From Gammaproteobacteria bacterium (GTDB lineage Bacteria; Pseudomonadota; Gammaproteobacteria; Steroidobacterales; Steroidobacteraceae): a DNA stretch of 64,000 nucleotides. Location of the stretch: NCBI GenBank assembly GCA_016874235.1, contig VGUJ01000006.1, positions 28,645 through 92,644 of the forward strand, in the 5' to 3' direction. The stretch's first letter is position 1. The number at the start of each line of letters is the position of its first letter. Under the pieces are notes generated by a model. That model was given only the letters and a program-made list of their open reading frames with translations, was not told the origin of the DNA and did no database searches. The position numbers and the translations under genes were made by a program. Positions 1 to 10,583 of the stretch are shown piece after piece.

Positions 1-800
1 CTCCGGATTATGGCGATGTGCTCGATGCGCTCTCGACGCTGCTGGTGCGAGTGGCGCTCATGCAGACGCTGCCGACCTACGAAGGCGACGAGCTGCATCC
101 GCCCGAGCAGCTCGCCGAGCTAGCCGGGGCGTTGAGCCCTGAAGACGTACAGCTCTGCTATCAAACGGCGATCCTGGGACGGCGTGACCTGGCTTGGGCG
201 CCAGACCCTCGGACAGGGTTCGAGATGACTTTGCTGCGCATGGCCGCCTTCCGGCTCGCCTCGGGGCCTGGGGCCGCTTCAGGGGGGCCTGTGGCGAGCT
301 CGGGCCCCACCGACGCCAAAGCGCCCCGGCGGGCTTCCTCCGCGGCTGTCACGGCCTCGAGTTCGGCCCAGGGGGAGGCGCCGGCGGTGGCGCCTTCTCG
401 CTCGTCACCGGGTGTCGTCCTCGACCTTTCTCAGTGGCAGGAGGCGATCGCCGGTCTCGAGCTCGGCGGCGCGGCGAGGCAGCTGGCAGCGAACTGCGCC
501 TATGCCGGTCGGGAGGGTGGACTCCTTCGCCTGACCCTCGACCCAGCCCAGTCGTTGCTCAAGACAGCCTCCCTGGTCGACAAACTTTCGCAGGCGCTGT
601 CGCGTGCGCTGGGTGAGACGGTTCGGGTTGAGATCGAGTTGTCGCAGGCGCCGGTCGAGACTCCGGCCCGCGCGGAGCAGCGCGCGGCGGACGCGGAGCT
701 CGACGAGGCCCGACGATCACTCGAGTCCGACGCGACGATCCGGGGCTTCAAAGAAAAATTCGGCGCCAGCCTGAAAACAGATTCAGTCAAACCGCATTAA
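1..800 (+). CDS. dnaX: DNA polymerase III subunit gamma/tau, C-terminal part (cut by left edge)
   Basis: The frame is open to the left edge (first full codon at 3) and gives 265 residues ending at 800. The stretch DLAWAPDPRTGFEMTLLRM is the typical end of domain III of the clamp-loader subunit. It is followed by an Ala/Ser/Pro/Gly-rich linker and a tau-type C-terminal region that in the family contacts the polymerase core. The ATPase domain lies outside the window. The neighbours ybaB and recR follow in the usual dnaX-ybaB-recR order. No programmed-frameshift site is visible in the part present, so whether a short gamma form is made cannot be judged. Confidence 0.9.
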   Translation, partial: PDYGDVLDALSTLLVRVALMQTLPTYEGDELHPPEQLAELAGALSPEDVQLCYQTAILGRRDLAWAPDPRTGFEMTLLRMAAFRLASGPGAASGGPVASSGPTDAKAPRRASSAAVTASSSAQGEAPAVAPSRSSPGVVLDLSQWQEAIAGLELGGAARQLAANCAYAGREGGLLRLTLDPAQSLLKTASLVDKLSQALSRALGETVRVEIELSQAPVETPARAEQRAADAELDEARRSLESDATIRGFKEKFGASLKTDSVKPH

Positions 801-812
801 GGAAACTCAGCG

Positions 813-1133
813 ATGGCTAACTTCGGCAACATGATGAAGCAGGCGGAAGCCCTGCAGCGCAATATGCAAAAGGCGCAAGAAGAGATCGCGCAGATGGAAG
901 TCGTCGGCGAGGCGGGCGGCGGCATGGTCAAGGTCACGATGACCGGCAAGCACGAGGTGAAGCGCGTGCAGATCGAGCCTGTCGTCATTGGTGACGATCG
1001 CGAGATGCTCGAAGATTTGGTCGCGGCGGCCATCAACGATGCGGTCCGACGAGTCGAGACCGAGAGCCAGCAGCGCATGTCCTCCCTGATGTCTGGGTTG
1101 CGCTTGCCTCCCGGCTTCAAGATGCCGTTCTGA
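813..1133 (+). CDS. ybaB: YbaB/EbfC family nucleoid-associated protein
   Basis: This 106-residue protein begins [19 protein letters not shown] and carries the family core with [19 protein letters not shown]. Family members are small dimeric DNA-binding proteins. The size is normal and the gene sits 12 bases after dnaX and 14 bases before recR, the conserved arrangement, so the three are probably co-transcribed. The ATG follows the purine-rich AAGGAAACT, a plausible ribosome-binding site. Confidence 0.95.
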   Translation: MANFGNMMKQAEALQRNMQKAQEEIAQMEVVGEAGGGMVKVTMTGKHEVKRVQIEPVVIGDDREMLEDLVAAAINDAVRRVETESQQRMSSLMSGLRLPPGFKMPF

Positions 1134-1147
1134 GTTAACGCCTCGAG

Positions 1148-1747
1148 ATGAAGCACACTCCTGCGCTCGCTCGGCTCATCGATGCGTTGCGTACGCTACC
1201 CGGAGTCGGCCCGAAGACCGCTCAGCGCATGGCATTCCATTTGTTGCAGGAAGGTCGTGATGGCGCGCGTGCCTTGACCGAGGCTCTCTCGGGTGCGCTC
1301 GCCAAGGTTGGCCGATGTCGACGGTGCCGCATGCTCACCGAGAGTGAGCTGTGTTTCATTTGTAGTTCGACTCAGCGGGATGCGAGCCAAGTTTGTGTCG
1401 TCGAGTCACCGGCGGATGTGGTCGCCATCGAGCAATCGGGTGGCTATCGCGGGCGGTACTTCGTTTTGATGGGGCATCTGTCGCCGCTCGATGGCGTTGG
1501 ACCAGAGCAGCTCGGGATTCGCGAACTTGAGGGTTTGCTCGATTCGGGAACGGTACAAGAGTTGATCCTCGCGACGAATCCCACGGTAGAGGGCGAGGCG
1601 ACGGCGCATTTTCTGTCTGAGATTGCCAAGGCCCGCGGCTTGCGTGCGACACGCATCGCACACGGTGTGCCGATCGGAGGGGAGCTCGAGTACATCGACG
1701 GCGGAACGCTCGCCCATGCGCTTGCGGGGCGCCAGTCGCTGATCTAA
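1148..1747 (+). CDS. recR: Recombination mediator RecR
   Basis: This 199-residue protein has full family length. It acts with RecF and RecO in loading RecA at gaps. It shows the N-terminal helix-hairpin-helix ([17 protein letters not shown]), a four-cysteine zinc finger ([16 protein letters not shown], around residues 57-72) and a Toprim domain starting [13 protein letters not shown]. The C-terminus ([14 protein letters not shown]) is standard. Its last 4 bases overlap the end of the convergent rsgA. Confidence 0.97.
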   Translation: MKHTPALARLIDALRTLPGVGPKTAQRMAFHLLQEGRDGARALTEALSGALAKVGRCRRCRMLTESELCFICSSTQRDASQVCVVESPADVVAIEQSGGYRGRYFVLMGHLSPLDGVGPEQLGIRELEGLLDSGTVQELILATNPTVEGEATAHFLSEIAKARGLRATRIAHGVPIGGELEYIDGGTLAHALAGRQSLI

Positions 1748-2655
1748 CTGCGCTTTCGGCCTGGGCCTTGGGCCGTTGTCAGATCCGCATGCAGCCGCCG
1801 CAGTCTGCGGTAGCTCTCATAACGACGCTCATCGATCTGCCTAACTTCGGCGGCGGTCCGAACCGCGCAGCCCGGTTCCTGCAAATGTTGGCAGTCGGAA
1901 AATCGACAGCCCGTTGAGAGTTGATCGACCTCGGGAAATCCGAGGCTACGAGCTTCGAGCGAATCGATGGACGGTGCGAAGTCGCGAACCCCTGGCGAGT
2001 CGATGACATGACCTCCATCCGGCAGATCGTGCAGGGAGGAGCTCGTGGTCGTGTGACGACCCTCGGCGTCTCGATCGAGTTCGCCGGTCGCGAGTTCGAC
2101 GCCGGGAATCAGTCGACCAATGATCGAAGATTTTCCGACGCCTGACTGCCCGACAAAGACGCTCGTCTCGTGACGGAGAAATTCATTGAGCGTCTCGAGA
2201 CCTCGACCTGTCTCGGCGCTACATATAAGGATCGGATAGTCGGCCGTCTCGAAGGACTGGGTGAGCGCGGAAAGATCGATGTCGGGTACGAGGTCGCATT
2301 TATTGACGAGTACGAGCGCTTTGATGCCCGCAGAGGATGCGGCGCAGAGGTAACGGTCGATGATGAAGAGATCGGGCATCGGCGCAGGGGCCATCACGGC
2401 GACCAAGAGCGAGAGATTGGCAACGACCGGCTCGGCATCGCCGCGCAGCGTAGCGCGGGCGAGGAGGGTGCGACGCGGCAGAATCTCGGTGACGTGGACC
2501 TCGGCGTGAGTGGCGTCTTCGTTACATCGCACCCGATCACCGCAAACCACCTGCAGGCGACGCCCGAACGGTCGGGCTTGAACGATACGTCCCGTGTCGT
2601 CGCGAACCCGGACATGACGCCCGTACGCGGCAATGACTTGCGCTTCGAATTCCAA
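1744..2655 (-). CDS. rsgA: Small ribosomal subunit biogenesis GTPase RsgA
   Basis: This 303-residue circularly permuted GTPase helps late 30S maturation. An N-terminal OB fold (about residues 1-75) is followed by the permuted motif order: G4 NKCD near residue 116, then the P-loop GQSGVGKSS, then G3 DSPG. The C-terminal zinc-binding segment contains [14 protein letters not shown]. Length and domain order are normal. It converges on recR with a 4-base overlap and is divergent from orn, an arrangement common in Gammaproteobacteria. Confidence 0.96.
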   Translation of the reverse strand: MEFEAQVIAAYGRHVRVRDDTGRIVQARPFGRRLQVVCGDRVRCNEDATHAEVHVTEILPRRTLLARATLRGDAEPVVANLSLLVAVMAPAPMPDLFIIDRYLCAASSAGIKALVLVNKCDLVPDIDLSALTQSFETADYPILICSAETGRGLETLNEFLRHETSVFVGQSGVGKSSIIGRLIPGVELATGELDRDAEGRHTTTSSSLHDLPDGGHVIDSPGVRDFAPSIDSLEARSLGFPEVDQLSTGCRFSDCQHLQEPGCAVRTAAEVRQIDERRYESYRRLRRLHADLTTAQGPGRKRS

Positions 2656-2722
2656 GATAGGGTCACTCTAGCCTCTGATAGACTTTCGCTCAATCGAAAA
2701 GACCTTACGATGGACCGTCACC

Positions 2723-3283
2723 ATGCCGAGTCGCGATGCGCTGATCTGGATCGATCTCGAGATGACCGGGCTAAAGCCCGACTCGGATACAATCATCGAA
2801 ATTGCGACGTTGGTGACCGACTCGTCTCTTCAACTCATTGCCGAAGGGCCCGTGCTCGTAATCCATCAGGATGACGCCACGCTCGCGGGCATGGATGAGT
2901 GGAACCAGCGGCAACATGGTGGCTCGGGTCTCATCGCCCGCGTTCGGGCGAGCACGATCACGCTCGCCGAGGCGGAGCGTCAGACGCTAGAGTTCTTGGC
3001 GCAGCACGTCGAGTCGGGCGCGTCACCCATGTGTGGCAACAGTATTTGCCAGGATCGTCGCTTCATGGCGCGCCTGATGCCGAAGCTCGAGGCGTTCTTC
3101 CATTACCGTAACCTCGATGTAAGTACGGTCAAAGAATTAGCCAAGCGCTGGTCACCCGAGCTCGCGACCGCTTTCAACAAGGAAGGCACGCATCTTGCGC
3201 TCGATGACATTCGTGAGTCGGTGCGCGAGTTGCAGTATTATCGCGAGCGATTCTTCGTGCTCGGCCCGCGAGGCGCGTGCTGA
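2723..3283 (+). CDS. orn: Oligoribonuclease
   Basis: This 186-residue DEDDh 3'-5' exonuclease degrades di- and oligonucleotides, including pGpG. The first motif is IDLEMTG (residues 8-14) with catalytic Asp and Glu; the [11 protein letters not shown] segment and the C-terminal [15 protein letters not shown] with His and Asp complete the active site. It is divergent from rsgA with 67 bases between them. The end overlaps alternative upstream starts of the next gene. Confidence 0.96.
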   Translation: MPSRDALIWIDLEMTGLKPDSDTIIEIATLVTDSSLQLIAEGPVLVIHQDDATLAGMDEWNQRQHGGSGLIARVRASTITLAEAERQTLEFLAQHVESGASPMCGNSICQDRRFMARLMPKLEAFFHYRNLDVSTVKELAKRWSPELATAFNKEGTHLALDDIRESVRELQYYRERFFVLGPRGAC

Positions 3284-3306
3284 GTGTGCCGGCGCTTGAT
3301 TCCCGT

Positions 3307-4278
3307 ATGATCGATCTACCGACGTTCGACGATATCGTCGCCGCCGAAGGCCGGTTGCTCAGCCGAGTCTTGCGTACGCCGGTATTACATTCTCCACGCT
3401 TCGACGCGCGCGTCGGTCGTCGCGTGCTTTTCAAGTGCGAGAACCTCCAGCACGTCGGTGCGTTCAAGCTCCGTGGGGCGACCAACGCTTTGCTGCAGCT
3501 CGAGGCGAGTTCAAAAGTCGTGGCGACCCATTCCTCGGGCAATCATGGCGCTGCGCTCGCGCGAGCCGCGCGTGAGCTCGGGTGGCGATGCGTCGTCGTG
3601 GCGCCGCGAGACGCCTCGGCGGTCAAACTTCAATCGATTCGCGCCGAAGGTGCCGAGCTTGTCTCCTGCGAGCCCGGGCTCGTGGCCCGTGAGGCTGCTC
3701 TCGCTGAGGTCGTTGCGCGCACGGGGGCGGCGGTCGTTCATCCTTTCGATGATGCTCATGTGATTGCCGGGCAGGGCACGGCCGCGCTGGAGTTGTTGAG
3801 CGAGTATCCCGACCTCGACGTTCTTACGGCGCCGGTGGGCGGTGGAGGCTTACTGTCAGGCACAGCCATCGCCGGTAAGGCCATGGTCCCCACCTGTCGC
3901 GTGATCGGTGTCGAGCCAGAGATGGCCGACGATGCCGCGCGCTCGTTTCATGGTGGTAAGCGGGTAGGTGTTCAAGGCTCGCCCGCGACGATTGCAGATG
4001 GACTACGTGGCTCGATCGGTGTTCGACCTTTCGCAATATTCAGGACGCTCGTGGATGACGTGTTGACGGTCTCCGAGAGCGCAATCGTCTCGGCGATGCG
4101 TGTTGCGCTCGAAGACCTGCGGCTCCTCATCGAGCCTTCATCCGCCGTGCCGATTGCAGCACTCATCGATGGGCGCATCGGTAAACCAGGCGAGAAGATC
4201 GGTGTGATTGTCTCTGGCGGAAACGTCGATCTCTCGGTCTGTCCGTTTTTGGCGGGTCGCGCTCCGCTTAACGCTTAG
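3307..4278 (+). CDS. Threonine/serine dehydratase family PLP enzyme
   Basis: From the ATG at 3307 this is a 323-residue fold-type II PLP protein. The PLP lysine lies in VGAFKLRGA (about residue 57). [10 protein letters not shown] binds the substrate carboxylate and GGGGLLSG cradles the PLP phosphate, as in TdcB and serine racemase. There is no C-terminal ACT domain, so it matches the short catabolic form rather than IlvA. A GTG at 3277 inside orn would add ten residues and is less likely. Deamination of threonine or serine is inferred from family; a racemase role is possible. It converges with ppsA, overlapping 11 bases. Confidence 0.85.
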   Translation: MIDLPTFDDIVAAEGRLLSRVLRTPVLHSPRFDARVGRRVLFKCENLQHVGAFKLRGATNALLQLEASSKVVATHSSGNHGAALARAARELGWRCVVVAPRDASAVKLQSIRAEGAELVSCEPGLVAREAALAEVVARTGAAVVHPFDDAHVIAGQGTAALELLSEYPDLDVLTAPVGGGGLLSGTAIAGKAMVPTCRVIGVEPEMADDAARSFHGGKRVGVQGSPATIADGLRGSIGVRPFAIFRTLVDDVLTVSESAIVSAMRVALEDLRLLIEPSSAVPIAALIDGRIGKPGEKIGVIVSGGNVDLSVCPFLAGRAPLNA

Positions 4279-6637
4279 CCGTCGCCGCGGCGTCCTGCGC
4301 CAGCATTAACCAGGTCTCGATCACGGTATCGGGGTTGAGCGAGAGGCTGTCGATACCTTCGTCGACGAGCCAACGCGCGAGATCGGGGTGATCGGAAGGG
4401 CCTTGGCCGCAAATGCCGACATACTTCTTCGCCTTGCGACACGCGCGAATGGCCATGGAGAGCATTTCTTTGACAGCCGGATCGCGCTCATCGAAGTGCT
4501 GGGCGACGATACCCGAGTCGCGATCGACCCCGAGCGTGAGCTGCGTCATGTCGTTCGAGCCGATCGACATGCCATCGAAGAACTCGAGGAATCGTTCGGC
4601 GAGTACCGCGTTGGAGGGTAGTTCGCACATCATGATGATTTTGAGGTCTTGCTCGCCGCGCTTGAGGCCATTGGCGGCTAGTAACTCCGTGACCTCTTTG
4701 GCTTCGCCCAAGGTGCGCACGAAGGGGACCATGACCTGCACGTTGGTGAGACCCATTTCGTTGCGTACTTTTTTGAGCGCACGGCATTCGAGTTCGAAGC
4801 AGGCTCGGAAATTGATATCGGTGTAACGCGCTGCGCCACGGAATCCGATCATCGGGTTTTCTTCAGTCGGCTCGTAGAGTCGTCCGCCAATAAGATTGGC
4901 GTACTCGTTCGATTTGAAATCGGAGAGACGCACGATGACGGGCTCGGGTGCAAACGCTGCGGCAATCTGCGCCACACCTTCGGCAAGCTTATCGACGTAG
5001 AAACCAACCGGATCGGAATAGCCCGACATCTGCGCGCGAATTTCTTCTTTGAGTGTCGCATTAAGCCGATCGAACTCGAGCAGGGCTCGCGGGTGCACGC
5101 CAATCATGCGGTTGATGATGAACTCGAGACGTGCGAGCCCCACGCCGCGATGCGGAATACTCGCGAAGTCGAAGGCGCGATCGGGGTTGCCCACGTTCAT
5201 CATGATTTTGACGGGGGCTTGGGGCAGCGAGTCGAGCTCGATCTGGCGACGCTCGAAGTCGAGCGCGCCCTCATACACAAAACCCGTATCGCCTTCAGCG
5301 CACGACACGGTTACCGGTTGTCCCTCACGGATCCGGGTCGTCGTATCACCGCAGCCCACGACCGCGGGAATGCCCAGCTCTCTTGCAATGATTGCGGCGT
5401 GGCAGGTACGGCCTCCGCGATTCGTGACGATGGCCGAGGCGCGTTTCATGACCGGCTCCCAGTCGGGGTCGGTCATATCGGCGACGAGTACGTCGCCGGG
5501 TTGCACGCGAGCCATCTGTGACGGATCGGAGATGACGCGGGCAGGGCCAGCGCCGATGCGCTGCCCAATGCTGCGTCCTTGGGCGATGACGTTGGAGCGC
5601 TTGGCGAGGGTGTAACGTTGGATCGTACGGCCGCTGTGGCTCTGCACGGTCTCCGGTCTCGCTTGAAGGATGTAGATCGTGCCGGTGGCTCCGTCCTTAC
5701 CCCACTCGATATCCATCGGACGGCCATAGTGCTCTTCGATGATGAGGGCCTGCTTGGCGAGCTCGATCAGATCGGCATCGTTGAGGCTGAATCGCTGCCG
5801 GTCCGCCGGCGCGACATCGACGGTACGAACGCGCTCTGCAGCACCCGACTCGCCGTAGACCATCTTGATGGCCTTGGCGCCGAGATTGCGACGCAGCACG
5901 GCATGGCGACCCGCGCGCACGGCCGGCTTGTAGAGATAAAACTCATCCGGGTTCACGGCGCCTTGGACGACCGTTTCACCGAGACCGTAAGACGCCGTGA
6001 TGAACACCACATCGCGAAAACCGCTATCGGTGTCGAGGGTGAACATCACGCCGCTCGCGCCGAGATCGGAGCGCACCATTTGCTGGATGCCCGCTGAAAG
6101 CGCGACCTGCGAATGATCGAAACCTTGATGAACGCGATAGGCGATGGCCCGATCGTTGAAGAGCGAGGCGAAGACGTGACGCATCGCCTCGATGACGGCA
6201 TCTTCACCCTGAACGTTCAGAAAGGTTTCTTGTTGGCCTGCAAAGGACGCCTCGGGCAAATCTTCGGCGGTCGCCGATGAGCGGACGGCGACCGATACGT
6301 GATCGCCGAAGCGACGATAGCCCTCGCGTACGGCCTTCTCGAGCGCAGCCGGTAGCGGCGCTTGGAGGATCCAGCCGCGGATGGTGGCACCGACCTCCGC
6401 GAGGCGCACGACATCATCGACGTCGAGTGATTGAAGCAACTCGCGAATTCGTTGATCGAGCCCGTTGTGCGCGAGCATTTGCCGATAGGCCGCCGCCGTC
6501 GTGGCGAAGCCGCCCGGTACCTTCACGCCAAGACGTGCAAGTTGCCCAATCATCTCCCCGATTGAGGCATTTTTGCCTCCGACGGTTTCGACGTCGTGCA
6601 TGGTCAGGCGCTCGAAGGGTAGGACGAGTTCGGTCAC
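4268..6637 (-). CDS. ppsA: Phosphoenolpyruvate synthase
   Basis: This 789-residue enzyme converts pyruvate and ATP to phosphoenolpyruvate, AMP and phosphate in gluconeogenesis. It has the N-terminal ATP-grasp domain ([11 protein letters not shown] near residue 17), a central swivelling domain with the phosphohistidine motif [15 protein letters not shown], and a C-terminal TIM barrel with the catalytic Cys of the CELPSN motif. I start at the GTG at 6637 (protein MTELVLPFE) because it gives the usual family length; longer in-frame starts run into the divergent ppsR. The regulator ppsR lies 70 bases away on the other strand. Confidence 0.95.
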   Translation of the reverse strand: MTELVLPFERLTMHDVETVGGKNASIGEMIGQLARLGVKVPGGFATTAAAYRQMLAHNGLDQRIRELLQSLDVDDVVRLAEVGATIRGWILQAPLPAALEKAVREGYRRFGDHVSVAVRSSATAEDLPEASFAGQQETFLNVQGEDAVIEAMRHVFASLFNDRAIAYRVHQGFDHSQVALSAGIQQMVRSDLGASGVMFTLDTDSGFRDVVFITASYGLGETVVQGAVNPDEFYLYKPAVRAGRHAVLRRNLGAKAIKMVYGESGAAERVRTVDVAPADRQRFSLNDADLIELAKQALIIEEHYGRPMDIEWGKDGATGTIYILQARPETVQSHSGRTIQRYTLAKRSNVIAQGRSIGQRIGAGPARVISDPSQMARVQPGDVLVADMTDPDWEPVMKRASAIVTNRGGRTCHAAIIARELGIPAVVGCGDTTTRIREGQPVTVSCAEGDTGFVYEGALDFERRQIELDSLPQAPVKIMMNVGNPDRAFDFASIPHRGVGLARLEFIINRMIGVHPRALLEFDRLNATLKEEIRAQMSGYSDPVGFYVDKLAEGVAQIAAAFAPEPVIVRLSDFKSNEYANLIGGRLYEPTEENPMIGFRGAARYTDINFRACFELECRALKKVRNEMGLTNVQVMVPFVRTLGEAKEVTELLAANGLKRGEQDLKIIMMCELPSNAVLAERFLEFFDGMSIGSNDMTQLTLGVDRDSGIVAQHFDERDPAVKEMLSMAIRACRKAKKYVGICGQGPSDHPDLARWLVDEGIDSLSLNPDTVIETWLMLAQDAAATAKR

Positions 6638-6707
6638 GGGTACATCCTTGAGTTGGCAGGCGGAGCGAGGGAGACTGACGTCTGGCGTTTGATGGGTAGA
6701 ACCACTC

Positions 6708-7529
6708 GTGACAACAAGAACCGTGTTTTTCGTTTCGGACCAAACTGGCGTGACAGCCGAGACCATGGGTCACAGCCTGTTGACGCAATTTGATCGGCTG
6801 CAGTTTCGGGCCGTGACTCTGCCATTTGTCTCCACCCTTGACAAGGCACACGAGGCAGTTCGGCGTATCAATGCCGCGGGCGTCGAAGAGGGCGCCCGAC
6901 CCATCGTCTTCAGCACCTTGGTCCAGGATGATTTACGACTCGTATTGCGCGAGGCCGAGGCGTTGGTACTCGATTTTTTCGAGGCTTTCGTGGGGCCGAT
7001 GGAGCGCGAACTCGGTACGCGCTCGACGCATAGCGCCGGCAAGGCGCACGGCATCTCCGATTCTGTCGGGTACGCGGCCCGTATCGACGCTACAAACTAC
7101 GCACTCTCGAACGACGATGGCTCAAACCGCGATTATTCGAAAGCCGATGTCGTGCTGGTGGGGGTCTCGCGCTCGGGCAAGACGCCGACCTGTCTTTATC
7201 TTGCGATGCAGTACGGGATCTTTGCCGCAAACTATCCTTTGACCGATGACGATCTTGAGTCGGCGCGTCTGCCGCCTGCGCTGCAGCCTCACAAAGGCAA
7301 GCTCTTCGGACTGCGCATCGCCCCCAATCGTCTGCAACAAATTCGTCAGGAGCGCAGGCCAAACAGTCGCTATGCGTCACCGCCGCAGGTTCAGTTCGAG
7401 ACTCGTGCCGCGGATGCAATCTTTCAACGAAATTCGATTCCAGTGCTCGACACGACGGAATGCTCCATTGAAGAAATCTCGGCGCGCATCCTCGAGTCGA
7501 CGGGGATTGAGCGACGTGTCCGCCCATGA
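6708..7529 (+). CDS. ppsR: PEP synthase regulatory protein (bifunctional kinase/pyrophosphorylase)
   Basis: This 273-residue DUF299 protein begins at a GTG with the typical [19 protein letters not shown]. It has the P-loop [10 protein letters not shown] (about residues 152-161). Family members use ADP to inactivate PpsA by threonine phosphorylation and reverse this with phosphate. The divergent pairing with ppsA supports this role strongly. Confidence 0.95.
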   Translation: MTTRTVFFVSDQTGVTAETMGHSLLTQFDRLQFRAVTLPFVSTLDKAHEAVRRINAAGVEEGARPIVFSTLVQDDLRLVLREAEALVLDFFEAFVGPMERELGTRSTHSAGKAHGISDSVGYAARIDATNYALSNDDGSNRDYSKADVVLVGVSRSGKTPTCLYLAMQYGIFAANYPLTDDDLESARLPPALQPHKGKLFGLRIAPNRLQQIRQERRPNSRYASPPQVQFETRAADAIFQRNSIPVLDTTECSIEEISARILESTGIERRVRP

Positions 7530-7562
7530 CGTGAGCTCACGACTCGCGGTATAGTGTGATCA

Positions 7563-8081
7563 ATGAAATCGCCGCCCGACCACTTCGACTCGCGAAAGCT
7601 CGCCCTGCAGGGCTTGCTCGGCGAGCCGTTGTTGCCAGCGAGTTGGCGATCGCGGCCTCGAAGTTTTGTGGCGCTGATGGCTCTTTACGAAAGCAATCAC
7701 CGCAGACTCGGTGCGCTCGCAGGCGAGCTACGCTCAATCGACGGATTGCATCAGTCGAGCGTGCAGGGCGATGTCGAGCTCGAGCTTCGGGTGACGGAAC
7801 GCTCGCCCTACACGACCATGCTGCAACTCACTTACGTGTTTTCGGACGATGGCTCGGTGCCAAACGCGCCTGATATGGAGGTTCGGGTCTACCACGATGC
7901 GCGTTTGGCCGAAGCGCACTCCTGGGCGGACACCCACGAGCACCCGCTGTTACGCGGATGGCGTCAGCATGCGGGCCTCGATCTCGATCAGCGTTGGGCA
8001 CGCAACATGATGCTCAACAAGTGGCTCGAGTATTGCCTCGAGCGCGGGCACGGGTTCAGGCGGCTTCGCGCTTCGCCGTAA
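7563..8081 (+). CDS. DUF1249 domain-containing protein (YqiB-like)
   Basis: This 172-residue soluble protein contains the DUF1249 pattern: FVALMALYESNHRRL near residue 36, then an acidic strand-rich core ending PDMEVRVYHDARLAEA and a C-terminal NKWLEYCLERGH. The function is not established for the family. It starts 33 bases after ppsR, so it may be co-transcribed. Its final 26 bases overlap the end of the convergent prc. Confidence 0.85.
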   Translation: MKSPPDHFDSRKLALQGLLGEPLLPASWRSRPRSFVALMALYESNHRRLGALAGELRSIDGLHQSSVQGDVELELRVTERSPYTTMLQLTYVFSDDGSVPNAPDMEVRVYHDARLAEAHSWADTHEHPLLRGWRQHAGLDLDQRWARNMMLNKWLEYCLERGHGFRRLRASP

Positions 8082-10185
8082 CCGTTTTGGGTTTTGTCGG
8101 CTTGGCGGGCGCCGACAGTTTGAGCATATCCACCATCACTTCAGCCGACTGGTCGAGGACCACATCGGGTTGTTTCGAGGCATCGAGATCTTCGATCGAT
8201 GCAATCGGCGATTCTGAGCGCGCCACGCGTCGGGCATTCTCCCGGGCGAGTCGATTCGCCTCAAGCTGCGCTCGCTCGGCGCGCCGCGTCTCAAGGTTGA
8301 GCGACAGCGCGCGTTGATCGCGCAATCGGTTGAGCGCCGCGATGTCCTCAACAAGCCAGCGATAATCTGGATCGCGACCTTGGCGGGCATTCTCTTCGAG
8401 CGCGAGTTTTGCGATCGAGGGCAGGCGAGTGTCGAGCGCGCGAAACTCGGCGCGGTCGATACGATCCCACGGCAGGGCGTCATCGAGAGAGCTTTCACCG
8501 ATGTCTTTCAGGCTGATTGGCGAGGCGAGTTCCACGTCGGGCTCGACGCCGCGGTGCTGAGTGCTCTCGCCCGTGACGCGATAAAACTTGCCGATGGTGA
8601 CGGTGAGCTGGCCGTTGACCGGCCGTGCACTCCAGCGCGACAGCGGCACGAGGTTTTGTACCGTACCTTTGCCGAAGCTGCGCTGACCGACCACGACGCC
8701 CCTGCGGTAGTCCTGAATCGCACCCGCGAAAATCTCGGACGCTGAGGCGCTGAACCGATCGATCACGACGACGAGCGGGCCGTCGTAGGCGATACCCGCA
8801 TCGGGGTCATCGAGGACTTCGCGCTCGCCATTTGAAAACTGCACCTGAACCACGGGCCCCTGGTCAACGAATAGTCCCGTGAGGGACTGTGCTTCGGGGA
8901 GGAAGCCGCCGCCATTGCCGCGTAGGTCGATGACGAGACCATCGATCTTTTCTTCTTTGAGTTCTTCGATGAGCCGCCTCACGTCTCGCGTGGTGCTACG
9001 AAAGTTTTTGTCGCCGGCTCGTTGGCCGTCGTAGTCGGAGTAGAAGCCGGGTACGTTGATGACTCCGACTCGATACTCGATCTCGCCACGCGTGATGGTT
9101 TTGAGTTCTTTGCGAGCGGCCTGCGCCTCGAGCGTGACCTTGCCTCGAGTGAACTCGAGGACTCGCTCCGGCGACCCCGGTGCCGCACCCACGGGCAGAA
9201 TCTGCAGTCGTACGACGGTGCCGCCTTTGCCGCGGATGAGTTGCACCACATCGTCAATGCGCCAGCCGACAACGTCGGTCATCGGACCCTGCTTGCCTTG
9301 TCCGACTGCCGTAATGCGATCGTTGACGCTCAGTGCGCCCGATGCAGCTGCCGGACCGCCTTCGAAGAGGTTCATGATCGTGACGTAGTCGTCGATGAGC
9401 TGCAGCGAGGCGCCGATACCCTCGTAATTAAGGCTCATCTGGATCTTGTACTCCTCTGAATTTCTCGGTGAGAAATAGTTGGAGTGCGGATCAAAGGTAC
9501 GTGCGTAGGAATTGAGGAACACCTCGAAGACTTCCTCGGGTTTCACCTGATCGGCGCGCTTGAGCACGCGGTCGTACCGGGTGCGCAGCACCTCGCGGGC
9601 TTCATCCCAGGTCTTGCCGGCAAGAAGTAAGGAGATCGCGTCGTTCTTGACCCGCTTACGCCACAACTCATCGAGCTCGACGGTTGTCGTGGGCCAAGCC
9701 GCTTTTTCGCGGTCGAACTCGAACGACTCGTCGAGTGTGAAGTCAGGCGTTTGGTCGAGCAGCGCGAGCGCGTGTCGAATGCGTTCACGGTTGCGCTGCT
9801 GATAGCGCGCGAACATCGCATACGCAGGCTCGAGATCGCCGGTGCGGATCATGTCGTCGAAGCGCAGCCGATAAGCCTGGAACTCAGCGATGTCGCTCGC
9901 GAGGAAATAACTCTTCTGCCCGTCGAGGCCATCCAGGAACTTATCCATGACCCGAGGCGACATCGCGTCGTCGATGCGCTGCTGGCTGTAATGGTTGTCC
10001 TCGAGCAACGCGCCGACCTGCCTCGCGATCATGCGTTCGCGAGCTGAGGGCGTCATGGCGCCCGGGGGTAGGGCTGAGGTGTTGGCCGTCAGTCGCGAGG
10101 AACTGCCCAAAGTGAGCAGCCCGATGGTCAGGGCGACATAAGCGATGAGAGCGGCCGGGCGGCGTCCTTGAGGCGTCATGGGCAT
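8056..10185 (-). CDS. prc: Carboxy-terminal (tail-specific) protease Prc
   Basis: This 709-residue S41 peptidase is periplasmic. An N-terminal hydrophobic segment (about residues 12-33) is a signal peptide or anchor. Then come a helical N-domain, a PDZ domain (around LNYEGIGASLQLIDDYV), and the catalytic core with Ser in RFSASASEIFAG and Lys in RSFGKGTVQ; a DUF3340-type C-terminal domain ends the protein. In the family it trims lipoproteins, penicillin-binding proteins and peptidoglycan hydrolases. It also recognises nonpolar C-termini such as the ssrA tag. Confidence 0.95.
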   Translation of the reverse strand: MPMTPQGRRPAALIAYVALTIGLLTLGSSSRLTANTSALPPGAMTPSARERMIARQVGALLEDNHYSQQRIDDAMSPRVMDKFLDGLDGQKSYFLASDIAEFQAYRLRFDDMIRTGDLEPAYAMFARYQQRNRERIRHALALLDQTPDFTLDESFEFDREKAAWPTTTVELDELWRKRVKNDAISLLLAGKTWDEAREVLRTRYDRVLKRADQVKPEEVFEVFLNSYARTFDPHSNYFSPRNSEEYKIQMSLNYEGIGASLQLIDDYVTIMNLFEGGPAAASGALSVNDRITAVGQGKQGPMTDVVGWRIDDVVQLIRGKGGTVVRLQILPVGAAPGSPERVLEFTRGKVTLEAQAARKELKTITRGEIEYRVGVINVPGFYSDYDGQRAGDKNFRSTTRDVRRLIEELKEEKIDGLVIDLRGNGGGFLPEAQSLTGLFVDQGPVVQVQFSNGEREVLDDPDAGIAYDGPLVVVIDRFSASASEIFAGAIQDYRRGVVVGQRSFGKGTVQNLVPLSRWSARPVNGQLTVTIGKFYRVTGESTQHRGVEPDVELASPISLKDIGESSLDDALPWDRIDRAEFRALDTRLPSIAKLALEENARQGRDPDYRWLVEDIAALNRLRDQRALSLNLETRRAERAQLEANRLARENARRVARSESPIASIEDLDASKQPDVVLDQSAEVMVDMLKLSAPAKPTKPKTVTAKREAA

Positions 10186-10266
10186 CCAGTGTTCGGTAGA
10201 ATCCTTGCAGACTAGTTCCCCGGACGCGCCCCTTCAAGTGCGGCGCCGGTCGGGACGAGGTTTTTC

Positions 10267-10557
10267 ATGCGCCCTTTATCGGTATTGCTCGGAATCGTGT
10301 TGGGTTCATCCGTCTCGATCACCGTCGCGCTGGTGTTGACGTTGGTGGTGTTCCTGATGCTCCCGGAGTTCGCCGAGCGCATCGGTGAGGAGTTCCCGCC
10401 CTTGCTTTTGACTTTGGCGGGCTCTGCGCTCATCGCCGTGGTGTCGGCCCTGGGGTTTTATGGTGAACTGCGGGAGACCGCATGGCGGCGGATACCTCAG
10501 GTGGCGCTCGTGCTTTTGCTGACGTTTATCGGCTGGTTGGTCTGGCCTCAAAAATAA
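10267..10557 (+). CDS. Small integral membrane protein, unknown function
   Basis: This 96-residue protein has about three predicted membrane helices: residues 4-31, 45-64 and 75-93, with basic or acidic residues between them. The start ATG is preceded by an AGG-containing purine stretch. I do not recognise a domain. It lies between prc (divergent) and an M28 peptidase gene on the same strand, 26 bases downstream. High hydrophobicity and normal base composition make it a credible gene. Confidence 0.7.
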   Translation: MRPLSVLLGIVLGSSVSITVALVLTLVVFLMLPEFAERIGEEFPPLLLTLAGSALIAVVSALGFYGELRETAWRRIPQVALVLLLTFIGWLVWPQK

Positions 10558-10583
10558 TTTTCGGATCATTGGGGAGTTCTTGA

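Noticed and set aside
10306..10569. Antisense frame over the 96-residue membrane protein
   Set aside because: The plus-strand protein has a clear membrane-helix pattern; the reverse frame is Gln/Arg/His-rich shadow sequence.
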